A stretch of DNA of 64,000 nucleotides from Buttiauxella selenatireducens (GCF_031432975.1 NZ_CP133838.1:3224001-3288000); one strand, 5' to 3'. Positions 7,245-14,833 are shown, numbered from the stretch's first letter. The notes: generated by a model from the sequence alone, not told the origin. Numbers and translations: made by a program.

Positions 7245-8118
7245 AGGCCACCCCCTGCATACTGGCTACCAGCCCACCAGCGACAGTAATAATTTCATTA
7301 TTTGGCATACGCTCCAGCCAGAGCTGGTTGATGTGTGCTTTCAGCTTGTTCTGCTGCGCTGGCTCTATCGCATCAGCATCGGCCAGCTGGTCAAAAATAA
7401 GCCCTACTTCCAGTGGCCAGATGCGGGATTCCACTTCTGGTAGTTCGGCTGCCTGGCGTTCAGGAACCTTTTCCGCTGGTGGGGTGGCCATTCTTGCAGC
7501 AAACTGAGCCAACGCCATGAACGCCCGCCCTTTCGCTTCCAGATCGGTACGCTGGATATAGCTGAAACGCTCACCGCGCCAAGACTTATCAAACACCGCT
7601 ATAGCACCAGCAAAGAACGCGCCGGTTGGTTGTTGTTTCTCATCAGCCGGTATGAACCAGGATGGCAGGTCAAATCCAATGCGCCCACGGATAAAGGCAA
7701 TATGATCCGCACCATCAGGCCACCATGTTTCGCTAGTGGCGGCTTTAATCAGGAATACGTAACGTCCGCCCTTCTCTCGCATAGTCATTGCATGGTTGAT
7801 GATGTGCGTCATTCCGGTAACAGCCTGCTTTTCGTGGTACTGAGAACGGCTGTATGGTGGGTTGGCAAATGCACCACCACCAAGTTCAGCGAGGCGTTCT
7901 GCCCAGTCCTGCGTCAGTGAGTTATCTTCTGCTGTGTACCAGGCTGGACATTTGGCGTTGCTATTGTCGGCAAACAAATCCAGAACCAGCGGGCCAAACA
8001 TGGCATTAATACCCCAGAAAAGGTGATCTGGTGTGCGCCACTGATCGCCAACTTCTTTAAGCTCGTGAGCTGCCTTTGAACGAAGAGCCTCCAGGCTTTT
8101 GCAATATGTACTCGTCAT
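7237..8118 (-). CDS. Phage N6-adenine methyltransferase (Dam family)
   Basis: The 293-residue product contains DQWRTPDHLFWGINAMFGP near residue 24, followed by LDLFAD and GGAFANPPYSRSQYHEK. This matches the phage Dam methylase family (PF05869) with an NPPY catalytic motif. A C-terminal extension of about 100 residues beyond the core contains predicted helices (QLADADAIEPAQQNKLKAHI). It overlaps the PerC-like gene upstream (ATGA) and the Dcm-type gene downstream. It is likely a self-methylating anti-restriction enzyme of the replicating phage. Confidence 0.92.
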   Translation of the reverse strand: MTSTYCKSLEALRSKAAHELKEVGDQWRTPDHLFWGINAMFGPLVLDLFADNSNAKCPAWYTAEDNSLTQDWAERLAELGGGAFANPPYSRSQYHEKQAVTGMTHIINHAMTMREKGGRYVFLIKAATSETWWPDGADHIAFIRGRIGFDLPSWFIPADEKQQPTGAFFAGAIAVFDKSWRGERFSYIQRTDLEAKGRAFMALAQFAARMATPPAEKVPERQAAELPEVESRIWPLEVGLIFDQLADADAIEPAQQNKLKAHINQLWLERMPNNEIITVAGGLVASMQGVACA

Positions 8119-8603
8119 ACCAACCCCATTCCCACAAAGTGACCAGCCATCATTGAGTCATCTCCGGATGGCTTACATCCGCATTGATCCCGGTGACGAA
8201 CAATTTTGTCGCGCAGCGTTGTTTCTGCTGTCACGTCGAGTAACTCCAGAAATGCCTGGTTTGCACGGCGTAATAGCCCTTTCTCCAGCAACGCTTCGGC
8301 TTTACTAAAGCGGCGTTCCCACTCTTCAGTGCTGATGGAGTGTTGTTTCGGCACCACTGCCGGAACATGGACAGGAACAGGTTTTGAAATGGAGGGAACA
8401 GTCTCGCCAGATGCGATGGTGTATGAGAAACGTTTATTGCTGGCCGTCTTACGGCTTACTTTTCCCTGCATCGTCAGGCGGGTAAGCGCCGAAGACACTG
8501 AGGAACGATCGACATCAGGAAGACTACTGACAACCGCAGAGATCTGAGTACCCGGGTTTTCACTGATGAAATTGAGGATCAAGTTTTGGATCTGCACTCT
8601 CAT
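8115..8603 (-). CDS. PerC-like putative transcription factor with N-terminal winged helix
   Basis: This is a 162-residue protein. Residues 1-65 form a winged-helix pattern ([20 protein letters not shown], then TRLTMQGKVSRK). A Pro-rich linker follows. Residues 94-140 (WERRFSKAEALLEKGLLRRA, then NQAFLELLDVT and LRDKIVRHRDQC) match the PerC domain (PF06069). PerC-like proteins in prophages can activate host or virulence promoters; here that is inference. It is joined to the neighbouring genes by ATGA overlaps on both sides. Confidence 0.8.
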   Translation of the reverse strand: MRVQIQNLILNFISENPGTQISAVVSSLPDVDRSSVSSALTRLTMQGKVSRKTASNKRFSYTIASGETVPSISKPVPVHVPAVVPKQHSISTEEWERRFSKAEALLEKGLLRRANQAFLELLDVTAETTLRDKIVRHRDQCGCKPSGDDSMMAGHFVGMGLV

Positions 8604-9736
8604 GCTGCTTCCCCCTGATTACCGCGCTGCGCCTGTTCTTTCCAGATAGCGTTCCAGCGGCTGATAGCAAACTCAGGACGCTGTTTGCGGAGGTTCGCCG
8701 TGCTGGCTGCTTTGCAAACGCGCTGCTCAAGTTCGCTTGGTTTGGTCTGCGAAATGGTACCGCTCATGTACCGGCGATATGCCGCATCACGTTCGGTTGT
8801 GTCGCCTGCTGGCACTTCCCCCGGTTTAACCCACTGACCGTTCACATTTTCAGGTCGTCCGGCAGCATCCCACTTGGTTGCAGACTGGAGATACCCCGGG
8901 AATTTGGCGTTCTGAAAAAGTGTCGCAGGACGCAGGTATTCAGCCATCTTGATATCAGCCCCCCACTTCGCCTGGCTGTAGTCCACAACCAGATTCAGAT
9001 CGTCAACGGTGAAATTTTCTCCCAGACGGGCACGAATATTTTCCAGCGAAGATTTGCTGACCTGGTACCGTGAACCGGTCACTAGGTTCAGGTGGGAAAG
9101 AATCTGTTTAGCCTGATCAGTAATTTCAACTTCACGGTCGGTCTGCGCAGCAGGCTGACGAGAGTTATTTTTCTCCTGTGTAATCTTCTGAGTATTCTCT
9201 GTGTAATCTCCTGTAGGAAAGATTGCAGGATCCCCACAGGCTTGTTCGGGGGGTTCCCCCTTTCTTGTTTGCTGTGTTTCCACATTCTTGTTTGTGGCAT
9301 CACCGCAATCTAGTTTGCGGGATTGCACCAATCCAGATTGCGGGGTTTCCACATTCTGGAAGTTCCCCAATCTGGTTTTGTCCTGGTTCACCTTTTTTGC
9401 AGGCTTAGTCGTTTCCAGCAGTAGAGTTTCAAGGCGTTCGGCATCAATACGGTAGTGCATGGTTGCAGGCACACCTCTGCGGTCTTCCTCCAGAACCCCC
9501 AGCGACACCAATCGCTTACGGGCTGTTTCCTGCTCATCACGGGTCAATGCTGTTTCAGAAGTGATATCTGCCTGAGTTTTGTACATCCATACGCCACCCA
9601 TACGGTTATGCCAGTACACCATCTGAGAAAGAAAAACAGCAGCGACCGGACCTGCTTTCACCTTTCCAACCTTCAGCTTTGCAAAGGCCGGGTTGTAAGC
9701 TATTGGGCGATCAAGTAATTGAATCAGAGCGCTCAC
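8600..9736 (-). CDS. O-like replication initiation protein (Phg_2220_C domain)
   Basis: This 378-residue protein starts at GTG 9736, inside the stop of the preceding gene (GTGA). Residues 1-110 look like a winged-helix DNA-binding domain (KAGPVAAVFLSQMVYWHNRM, then TRDEQETARKRLVSLGVLEE). A low-complexity linker at residues 125-200 is encoded by the 23-bp iterons. Residues 205-285 match the conserved phage C-terminal domain PF09524 (ILSHLNLVTGSRYQVSKSSL through LRPATLFQNAKFPGYL). The last 90 residues are a basic tail that may contact host helicase loaders. No separate P or DnaC-like helicase loader is visible downstream. Confidence 0.88.
   Translation of the reverse strand: MSALIQLLDRPIAYNPAFAKLKVGKVKAGPVAAVFLSQMVYWHNRMGGVWMYKTQADITSETALTRDEQETARKRLVSLGVLEEDRRGVPATMHYRIDAERLETLLLETTKPAKKVNQDKTRLGNFQNVETPQSGLVQSRKLDCGDATNKNVETQQTRKGEPPEQACGDPAIFPTGDYTENTQKITQEKNNSRQPAAQTDREVEITDQAKQILSHLNLVTGSRYQVSKSSLENIRARLGENFTVDDLNLVVDYSQAKWGADIKMAEYLRPATLFQNAKFPGYLQSATKWDAAGRPENVNGQWVKPGEVPAGDTTERDAAYRRYMSGTISQTKPSELEQRVCKAASTANLRKQRPEFAISRWNAIWKEQAQRGNQGEAA
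9221..9358. repeat. Six tandem 23-bp iterons inside the O-like gene: probable phage replication origin
   Basis: Six consecutive 23-bp units start at 9221, 9244, 9267, 9290, 9313 and 9336, and a weaker half unit follows. Plus-strand units begin GATTGC, GTTTGC or similar, have a G- or T-rich middle, and mostly end CACATTCTT or a close variant. The unit at 9336 begins GATTGCGGGGTTTCCACATT. Because 23 is not a multiple of three, the repeat is imposed at DNA level and not as a protein repeat. Lambda places its O-binding iterons inside gene O in the same way. Confidence 0.85.
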
Positions 9737-9912
9737 TTATCTATCCTCGTAAATCTGGCGCGGAAGATAATCAGCGGTGCCGCGCATTCCCATTCGTATC
9801 CAGGGCGACTGTAAATTACTCGCTGCTTGTCCTGGTCGTATCCGACAACATTCACGACGATACCGTGCTGATCCTTATAAAGACGATTGAGGGTCTGAAC
9901 ATTCTCGTCCAT
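9733..9912 (-). CDS. DUF4222-like small phage protein
   Basis: This 59-residue protein starts at ATG 9912. It contains LYKDQHGIVVNVVGYDQDKQ, RVIYSRPGYEWECAAPL and a C-terminal FRARFTRIDK. This is the compact SH3-like beta pattern of DUF4222 proteins (PF13973) found beside phage replication genes. Its stop overlaps the GTG start of the O-like gene, and it directly follows the antirepressor. The function is unknown; translational coupling to the initiator is likely. Confidence 0.75.
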   Translation of the reverse strand: MDENVQTLNRLYKDQHGIVVNVVGYDQDKQRVIYSRPGYEWECAAPLIIFRARFTRIDK

Positions 9913-9913
9913 A

Positions 9914-10621
9914 TCAGCCTCCCATCAGTTCAGAGGCGTAGCGTTCGGCTATCCACTGAACACCGCGTGGGGTGACTCGGGTCTGGGTATACACATGACC
10001 GAAATCAGAGGTGCCGGTTTTGACGGTAAAGAATCCTTCACGCTGGCGTAACGCATGTGGCAACAGGTTTCCGGACTGACGGAACAGCACCTTGTCACGC
10101 ACCAGAGTGTCAATCATCGCCTTTTCAGGCATGTCCAGGATCTTCGCCGTCTCACGAAGGCTTTTATTCCCACCGGCTTCAACGTAATGCTCAACGAACG
10201 CCACTTTCGGCGCGTCCTGTTGGACTTTACTGAACAACTGCGCGTTTTGTTCTGCCATATCAGCAGCCAGGCGAAGCGCTTCAGAGAGGGATTGAGGTAC
10301 TGCTGAATGGATTTCGAGTTCCTGCCACCTGTCAACCAGACGAGCGGTAAATTGAGGTGATAGCTGTGCGACGACTACATAGCTATCACGCTTACCAACT
10401 AAATACTCTTTATAGTCCTGACCATTCTGCGGGTGGGTGTACGCCGTTGGCGTATACCTCTGAATAGCCTCAGCAGCCATCAACCTTTCAATAGTTCTGC
10501 ACACATCAACGTGACGTGATTCGACTAAGTCAGAAATTTCGCGGCTGCTCATAGTTACTGGTCCAGAATCAAATGCAGACATCAATGGAGAGATTGCAGT
10601 GTTATTTATTTGCTGAACCAT
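9914..10621 (-). CDS. Rha/KilAC-type phage antirepressor
   Basis: In the 235-residue product, residues 20-95 (TMSSREISDLVESRHVDVCR through YKEYLVGKRDSYVVVAQLSP) match the Rha-type regulatory domain (PF09669). Residues 115-230 (LRLAADMAEQNAQLFSKVQQ, then KVAFVEHYVEA, SLRETAKILDM and TPRGVQWIAERY) match the KilAC antirepressor domain (PF03374). Such proteins can inactivate phage repressors or alter host metabolism. It lies early in the cro operon and overlaps the upstream small gene by 16 bp. Confidence 0.9.
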   Translation of the reverse strand: MVQQINNTAISPLMSAFDSGPVTMSSREISDLVESRHVDVCRTIERLMAAEAIQRYTPTAYTHPQNGQDYKEYLVGKRDSYVVVAQLSPQFTARLVDRWQELEIHSAVPQSLSEALRLAADMAEQNAQLFSKVQQDAPKVAFVEHYVEAGGNKSLRETAKILDMPEKAMIDTLVRDKVLFRQSGNLLPHALRQREGFFTVKTGTSDFGHVYTQTRVTPRGVQWIAERYASELMGG

Positions 10622-10785
10622 TTAGCTGCCCTCCGATTAAATACCCCTACAATTCCAGATGCCCGCTTGTAGTTACATGAAACCCACTTCCCGCGTAACA
10701 TGCGTTCATACCGAAACCAAGGAAAACCCGGTACAGGGATCATCCTAAGTTGCGGTAAATGACAATTTTCGGTTAAATTGATCAT
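10606..10785 (-). CDS. Small basic phage protein
   Basis: This 59-residue product begins MINLTENCHLPQLRMIPVPG and ends GVFNRRAAKWFSK. The start at 10785 is chosen because GGAGAA lies 9 nt before it; a frame 20 codons longer lacks such a site. The C-terminus is strongly basic (RMLRGKWVSCNYKRA), suggesting nucleic-acid or protein binding. It sits between the ymfL-like gene and the antirepressor. No family is recognised. Confidence 0.6.
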   Translation of the reverse strand: MINLTENCHLPQLRMIPVPGFPWFRYERMLRGKWVSCNYKRASGIVGVFNRRAAKWFSK

Positions 10786-10854
10786 GCGGATTATTTCTCC
10801 ATACACAACGTAGAGTTTTTCGCCAAGGCGCCCGGAGCTGCACACTCGCGGGCG

Positions 10855-11316
10855 TCACTTCTTTTTGCGCCCAAATAATGCGCAGATTGCACGTATCTCT
10901 TCTTCACGCGCAGCCAAGTGGCGACGGTGATGCAAAAGAATTTCTTCAGCTTCATTTTTTTCAATAACTCCATCTTCAAGCGCTTTTTCAATAATCTGAT
11001 CGACCTGACCACGAGCGGCAGCTGTGCGCATTGCTTTAGTAAATAAATCAACACGATCCAAATCATCCAAATTCGGTACATCCACCAGTAGTGCCCCGCG
11101 TCTTTTGGCAAAGTAATCAGCCAGGGTAGCGGTCCCAGAAATGTCTTCCATCGCTTCAAGTTCAACCACTTCAAAGAAACGGCATCCGTTCTTTTCATAT
11201 AGGTTGTTATTGAACTGAGTCATGGTCATACCCAACGCACCTGCCATAGCTTCACGTCCGCCAGGAATTGCTTTGCACATCACTTTCACTACTTCTTTAA
11301 GGCTCTGCTCTACCAT
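10855..11316 (-). CDS. YmfL-family phage regulatory protein (CII-like position)
   Basis: This 153-residue protein contains CKAIPGGREAMAGALGMTMT, then QFNNNLYEKNGCRFFEVVEL and an acidic helical C-terminus ending FGRKKK. It matches the YmfL family seen in the e14 prophage and related phages. The N-terminal segment is a helix-turn-helix-like DNA-binding region. The position just after cro is where lambda carries cII, so a role in the lysis-lysogeny choice is plausible but not shown. Confidence 0.85.
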   Translation of the reverse strand: MVEQSLKEVVKVMCKAIPGGREAMAGALGMTMTQFNNNLYEKNGCRFFEVVELEAMEDISGTATLADYFAKRRGALLVDVPNLDDLDRVDLFTKAMRTAAARGQVDQIIEKALEDGVIEKNEAEEILLHHRRHLAAREEEIRAICALFGRKKK

Positions 11317-11335
11317 CTTGTTTTCCCTTTGGTAG

Positions 11336-11605
11336 TTACTGGATGACTTTCTTTTCAGGTACTGTTTCTGCTGTGGAATCAGATTCCGTTGTAGTGAAGT
11401 TAGGGTATCGTTGTGGGTAGAAGATCTGCAGTTCGTTTATCAAACCGGAATAAAAATCTACAAGTTTCTCTGCTACCTCGAGAGAAGCTATTTGCTGCCC
11501 CCTTTCAATTCGACTTAGGTTTGCAGGGTCGATCTCGATAACAGCTGCAACTTGAGAAAGAGTATGACCTTGCGATTTGCGCAAGATTCTTAACGGTGAT
11601 TGCAT
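11336..11605 (-). CDS. Cro-like XRE-family repressor
   Basis: This 89-residue protein has a helix-turn-helix at residues 5-55 (LRILRKSQGHTLSQVAAVIE, then IDPANLSRIERGQQ) and a short C-terminal tail. It is divergent from the S24 repressor across a 97-bp operator region and is the first gene of the minus-strand early operon, the lambda cro arrangement. AGGGGG provides a strong ribosome-binding site. Its recognition helix (DPANLSRIER) resembles that of the adjacent repressor (DSANISRLET), as expected when both read the same operators. Confidence 0.85.
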   Translation of the reverse strand: MQSPLRILRKSQGHTLSQVAAVIEIDPANLSRIERGQQIASLEVAEKLVDFYSGLINELQIFYPQRYPNFTTTESDSTAETVPEKKVIQ

Positions 11606-11619
11606 AAAGCCCCCTGTAA

Positions 11620-11696
11620 TTGCGTAATACGCATATTAATGCGAACTTACGACTTGCGCAAGTTGCTTTGCACATCACGCAAAAACAGCTTGTAAT
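11620..11696. promoter_or_regulatory. Immunity operator region with divergent promoters
   Basis: Two sites match the pattern TTGCG-N5-CGCAA: TTGCGTAATACGCAT at 11620-11634 and TTGCACATCACGCAA at 11668-11682. Between them is the perfect palindrome ACTTGCGCAAGT (11652-11663). The cI-side promoter fits -35 TTGCAC (11668-11673), a 17-bp spacer and -10 TGTAAT (11691-11696). The cro-side promoter on the minus strand fits TTGCGC (11661-11656), 17 bp and TAATAT (11638-11633). Both overlap operator sites, so repression and autoregulation are expected. Confidence 0.75.
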
Positions 11697-11702
11697 AGGC
11701 GC

Positions 11703-12398
11703 ATGAACATAGGAAACCGTATACGTGAACTTCGCATCGCGAAGGGAATGAAAATCTCTGACTTAGCTGAAGCTGTCGGCATCGACAGTGCTAATATTTC
11801 TCGGCTAGAAACAGGCAAACAGAAGTCATTTACTGAACAATCACTTACTAAATTTGCTGAAGCTTTAGGCGTGAGTGTTGCTCATCTCTTTACTCCCTCT
11901 GAAAATACAATTACTGTATATAAAAACAGTAATGTGAGTTCTAGTACAGGGGAGGAAAAAACCGTGTTCAGAGTCGATATTCTCGATGTGAATGCCAGCG
12001 CTGGCGGCGGTTTTATTCAGGGAAGCGACGTAATAGATGTGATCAGATCGATTGAATACAACAATGAACGAGCGATAGCTATGTTCGGTGGCAGAACACC
12101 AGATAGCGTCAAGGTAATCAACGTCCGTGGTGATAGCATGGCAGAGACCATTGAACCTGGCGATCTCTTATTTGTTGATGTTTCGGTTAATAGCTTTGAT
12201 GGTGATGGCATTTACGTCTTTGGATTTGATGACAAAATCTATGTCAAGAGATTACAAATGATTCCAGATCAAATGCTGGTAATTTCTGACAACCCTAAGT
12301 ACAGAGAGTGGACTATTGATAAATCTAATGAACATCGATTTTACGTGTTTGGCAAGGTAATGATTAGTCAATCCCAATCCTTCAAGCGACACGGATAG
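11703..12398 (+). CDS. CI-like phage repressor with S24/LexA self-cleavage domain
   Basis: This is a 231-residue protein with an XRE helix-turn-helix at residues 5-60. A peptidase S24 domain follows: an Ala-Gly cleavage site at A100-G101, catalytic Ser145 in GDSM, and Lys182 in YVKRLQ. The catalytic dyad is complete, so RecA-stimulated autocleavage and SOS induction are expected. The predicted -10 places transcription start at or next to the ATG, with no strong ribosome-binding site, as for leaderless lambda cI mRNA. It is the only gene here that must be on in the lysogen, and a terminator follows it. Confidence 0.93.
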   Translation: MNIGNRIRELRIAKGMKISDLAEAVGIDSANISRLETGKQKSFTEQSLTKFAEALGVSVAHLFTPSENTITVYKNSNVSSSTGEEKTVFRVDILDVNASAGGGFIQGSDVIDVIRSIEYNNERAIAMFGGRTPDSVKVINVRGDSMAETIEPGDLLFVDVSVNSFDGDGIYVFGFDDKIYVKRLQMIPDQMLVISDNPKYREWTIDKSNEHRFYVFGKVMISQSQSFKRHG

Positions 12399-12415
12399 CA
12401 TCCTCTCAAATAACT

Positions 12416-12440
12416 AACCGCCTAATTGGCGGTTTTTTTT
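12416..12440 (+). terminator. Rho-independent terminator of the repressor gene
   Basis: An AACCGCC / GGCGGTT stem with a short AATT-type loop is followed by a run of eight T residues. It lies 18 bp after the repressor stop codon. Confidence 0.9.
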
Positions 12441-12449
12441 CACCCATGC

Positions 12450-12496
12450 AATTGCGTTAATCGCAATTTATAACTTGCGTGAATCGCAATTATAAT
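12450..12496 (+). promoter_or_regulatory. Left operator pair and PL-type promoter
   Basis: Two near-identical operators, TTGCGTTAATCGCAA (12452-12466) and TTGCGTGAATCGCAA (12475-12489), have centres 23 bp apart. They share the half-sites of the cro-cI region. A perfect TATAAT at 12491-12496 directly follows the second. Repressor binding there would block rightward transcription into the yfd-like, exonuclease, xis and int genes. The -35 is weak. Confidence 0.8.
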
Positions 12497-12575
12497 TTAT
12501 CTTTTCCGCATCAACCGCGAACAGGCAGGACGCCCACGTAGTAGGCGTATGAAGATGGGGATGATTCGCAGACAA

Positions 12576-12602
12576 CAAAAAAGCGCCCTACTGGACGCTT
12601 AG
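12576..12602 (-). terminator. Terminator of the oppositely oriented zinc-ribbon gene
   Basis: On the minus strand an imperfect stem (AAGCGTCC with GGGCGCTT) is followed by six T residues. It lies just downstream of the minus-strand gene that ends at 12653. Confidence 0.6.
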
Positions 12603-12614
12603 CTCTTTAACAAT
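12602..12614 (+). promoter_or_regulatory. boxA antitermination element
   Basis: GCTCTTTAACAAT is the boxA core used by NusB/NusE in rRNA leaders, and is close to lambda nut boxA. It lies about 100 bp downstream of the PL-type promoter on the same strand, the position of nutL. No clear boxB hairpin follows, so an N-independent or host-factor mechanism is possible. Confidence 0.6.
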
Positions 12615-12652
12615 CTGGGTGCCCTAGAACAAGATCAGAATTTTAGCGATTG

Positions 12653-13168
12653 CTAACCGTTTCCATTTAGACCACGAGCAAGCTCTGAAAGTGATGGTGG
12701 TTCGACATAGTCAGCATTTTTACTCATGAATAATTTGATATCGCAAAGAAGGCACTTGCTCTTATGAAACTTATCTCCTTCGTCAACGATGACAGGCTGA
12801 AGAAGCGATACTTTTTTCTCAGAATAGCACTTTGGGCAAAGGTGCACCGTCACTTCGGCTCCATTCACAGTTACCTGTTTAGAGTAAACAAGCGCACCAG
12901 AATCAAGTTGGTTAAAACGGTAACTTTCTACCTGGCAACAAAAATTTTCATACTCACCAATTTTTGTTTTGAGAGATATCACCTCATCGTCACGAAGGCG
13001 AATCAAGTCGCCAAGAGCGAAACACTCGCCCTGAAGGGTGATTAGCTTAGTTTGAAACTCAACAGTTGCAGCTTTTACTTCAGCATCTGTTTTCGCGTCA
13101 TTAATAACTTTGGCGAGACCAGCAGTCTCCTTTATAGCAGTCAAAGCCGCAGATAATTCAGCTATCAC
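12653..13168 (-). CDS. Zinc-ribbon protein in reverse orientation, lysogenic moron candidate
   Basis: The likely start is GTG 13168, giving 171 residues beginning MIAELSAALTAIKETAGLAK; longer versions add a poorly conserved leader. Residues 1-80 are helical and coiled-coil-like (DAKTDAEVKAATVEFQTKLI). The C-terminal half has two CxxC pairs (CPKCYSEKK and CLLCDIK), a zinc-ribbon layout. It is transcribed against the PL operon, where lambdoid phages keep lysogenically expressed genes such as rexAB or sieB. The function is unknown. Confidence 0.7.
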   Translation of the reverse strand: MIAELSAALTAIKETAGLAKVINDAKTDAEVKAATVEFQTKLITLQGECFALGDLIRLRDDEVISLKTKIGEYENFCCQVESYRFNQLDSGALVYSKQVTVNGAEVTVHLCPKCYSEKKVSLLQPVIVDEGDKFHKSKCLLCDIKLFMSKNADYVEPPSLSELARGLNGNG

Positions 13169-13572
13169 TATGAATACTCTTTTTGTTGTTGGGGATATCC
13201 AGATTAACGAATCCTTGTTGTTGGGGAATAACCAGGATGCACCGAGCCTGATGTGGATAAAAGACAGGCACGCAACGATGAGAGCATTGACGAGCAAGGT
13301 TTAATGTACGGTTCAATTCCAGACACCACGAATCAGTGGTAATGGGCAGAGAAAAGGTCCGTTCAACTCGGACTCCGGCAGTGCTCTCTTCGTTGTGGTG
13401 AATGCGGCTCAGCGCTCGCGGTGAAAGGCAAAACAACACGTCAGTATCGGTATAGGACATCGCTGGATGGTTAGCCGCCAGACAGCACCGGGAGGCACCC
13501 GGCACCACAACCTATTCGTGTGTATGGAGATTTCTAACTGGCAGTTGCAGCTGCCATTACGAGGGTAAAACG
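13169..13572. other. 404-bp stretch without a called gene; leader of the left operon
   Basis: A direct repeat, TTGTTGTTGGGGA, occurs twice about 34 bp apart (near 13183 and 13217). A GC-rich segment near 13490 contains CACCGGGAGGCACCCGG, which can fold. Open frames here are short and lack ribosome-binding sites. It most likely holds the promoter of the reverse-oriented gene and the untranslated leader of the yfdP-like gene. Confidence 0.5.
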
Positions 13573-13944
13573 ATGAGCAATGACCGCATGACTGTAGTGC
13601 CCGACTTTTTGGGTGAGCTGGATGCCGGCGTCTTCATGAACAAAATGGCCGCCGCATTGAATACCACCGCACTCGGCACGCTGAATAACGGTGGCAAGGG
13701 CAAAGTAATTATTACTCTAGATATTGAGCGCATGGGCAACTCTGTCGAAGAGAAGCGCGTCAAAATCAAGCACAAATTGCAGTACACCACTCCTACTCCA
13801 CGCGGGAAGGCGACGGAAGAAGACACCACCGAAACCCCAATGTGGGTTAACCGTGGCGGCAAGCTCACCATCTTGCAGGAAGATCAGGGCAACCTTTTTA
13901 ATTTGAAAGGTGAGCCAGACGCAAAGCTTCGGGCGGCTCAGTGA
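13573..13944 (+). CDS. Phage early protein in the yfdP position
   Basis: This 123-residue soluble protein begins MSNDRMTVVPDFLGELDAGV and contains GKGKVIITLDIERMGN and a basic central strand pair. It stands immediately before the DUF2303 gene, the order seen for yfdP-yfdQ in the E. coli CPS-53 prophage. GAGGG gives a good ribosome-binding site. The function is unknown; the DUF2303 partnership suggests a role in early takeover. Confidence 0.7.
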   Translation: MSNDRMTVVPDFLGELDAGVFMNKMAAALNTTALGTLNNGGKGKVIITLDIERMGNSVEEKRVKIKHKLQYTTPTPRGKATEEDTTETPMWVNRGGKLTILQEDQGNLFNLKGEPDAKLRAAQ

Positions 13945-14002
13945 ACCGCGAATGACTAATTCACTGCCATTACTTCTACCCATTTATTAATAAGGAATTT
14001 GT

Positions 14003-14833
14003 ATGTCTCAGCAATTAGACAGCAGCGCGATTCAGCAGGTAAAAGACCTGGTCCTTTCAGGTTATCACCTGGGTGATATTGGTGGCCTTGCCTGCCCTAC
14101 CGCTATGCTGCCAAACAATGTCAACGTAGAAAGCCTGGAGCGTTTTGGTCTTGAACGCTTCCGTTTCCGTGGCGCAATGGATACGACCAGCATTGATGAT
14201 TTTGTTCGTTACTCTGTTGGCTATGCTAAGGCTGATGAGCCAGCACGCTGCTTTATTGATGCGGAAAACATGAGCGCCCGCTCTGTGTTCAATATCGGCA
14301 CTCTCGACAATCCTGGCCACGCCGATAACGTTTCAACCATCAAACTGAAACAAACAGCACCTTACCGCGCACTGCTGGCGATCAATGGCGACCGTCTGAA
14401 TCAGAAGCAAATCGCTGAATGGCTGGAAGACTGGAGTGATTACCTTAAAGCATTCGATGCTGATGGCAATTCCATGACAATTGCACAGGCCGCACAGGCT
14501 GTACGCCGTATCACTATCCAGCAGGCAACCCAGGCTGACCATGAAGACGGTGATTTCAGCGGTAAAAAGTCACTGATGCAAAGCATTGAAGCCAGCAGTA
14601 AAGACGTTATGCCGGTGGCGTTCGAGTTCAAATGTGTACCGTACGAAGGACTGGGCGAACGTGCTTTCAGTATGCGTAACAGCCTGTTGAAAAGCAGTGA
14701 GCCTTGTTTCGTACTGCGCATCGTCCAGCTTGAAGCCCAGGAAGAAGCTATCGCAAATGAATTCCGTGACCTGCTGATCGGCAAGTTCGCTGAGAAACCA
14801 GTAGAAACCTTTATCGGTAACTTCAAAGCGTAA
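14003..14833 (+). CDS. yfdQ: YfdQ family protein (DUF2303)
   Basis: The 276-residue protein begins MSQQLDSSAIQQVKDLVLSG. It contains DDFVRYSVGYAKADEPARCF, IDAENMSARSVFNIG and AIADEFRDLL-like C-terminal helices, matching DUF2303 proteins such as YfdQ. These are widespread in lambdoid prophages but have no proven role. The gene follows the yfdP-like gene by 58 bp and is followed by an inverted repeat (AATTGCCC / GGGCAATT, 14846-14870). Confidence 0.88.
   Translation: MSQQLDSSAIQQVKDLVLSGYHLGDIGGLACPTAMLPNNVNVESLERFGLERFRFRGAMDTTSIDDFVRYSVGYAKADEPARCFIDAENMSARSVFNIGTLDNPGHADNVSTIKLKQTAPYRALLAINGDRLNQKQIAEWLEDWSDYLKAFDADGNSMTIAQAAQAVRRITIQQATQADHEDGDFSGKKSLMQSIEASSKDVMPVAFEFKCVPYEGLGERAFSMRNSLLKSSEPCFVLRIVQLEAQEEAIANEFRDLLIGKFAEKPVETFIGNFKA

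Noticed and set aside
13158..13508. 116-codon minus frame upstream of the yfdP-like gene
   Set aside because: Its sequence resembles no protein, it has no ribosome-binding site, and it overlaps the start region of the zinc-ribbon gene.
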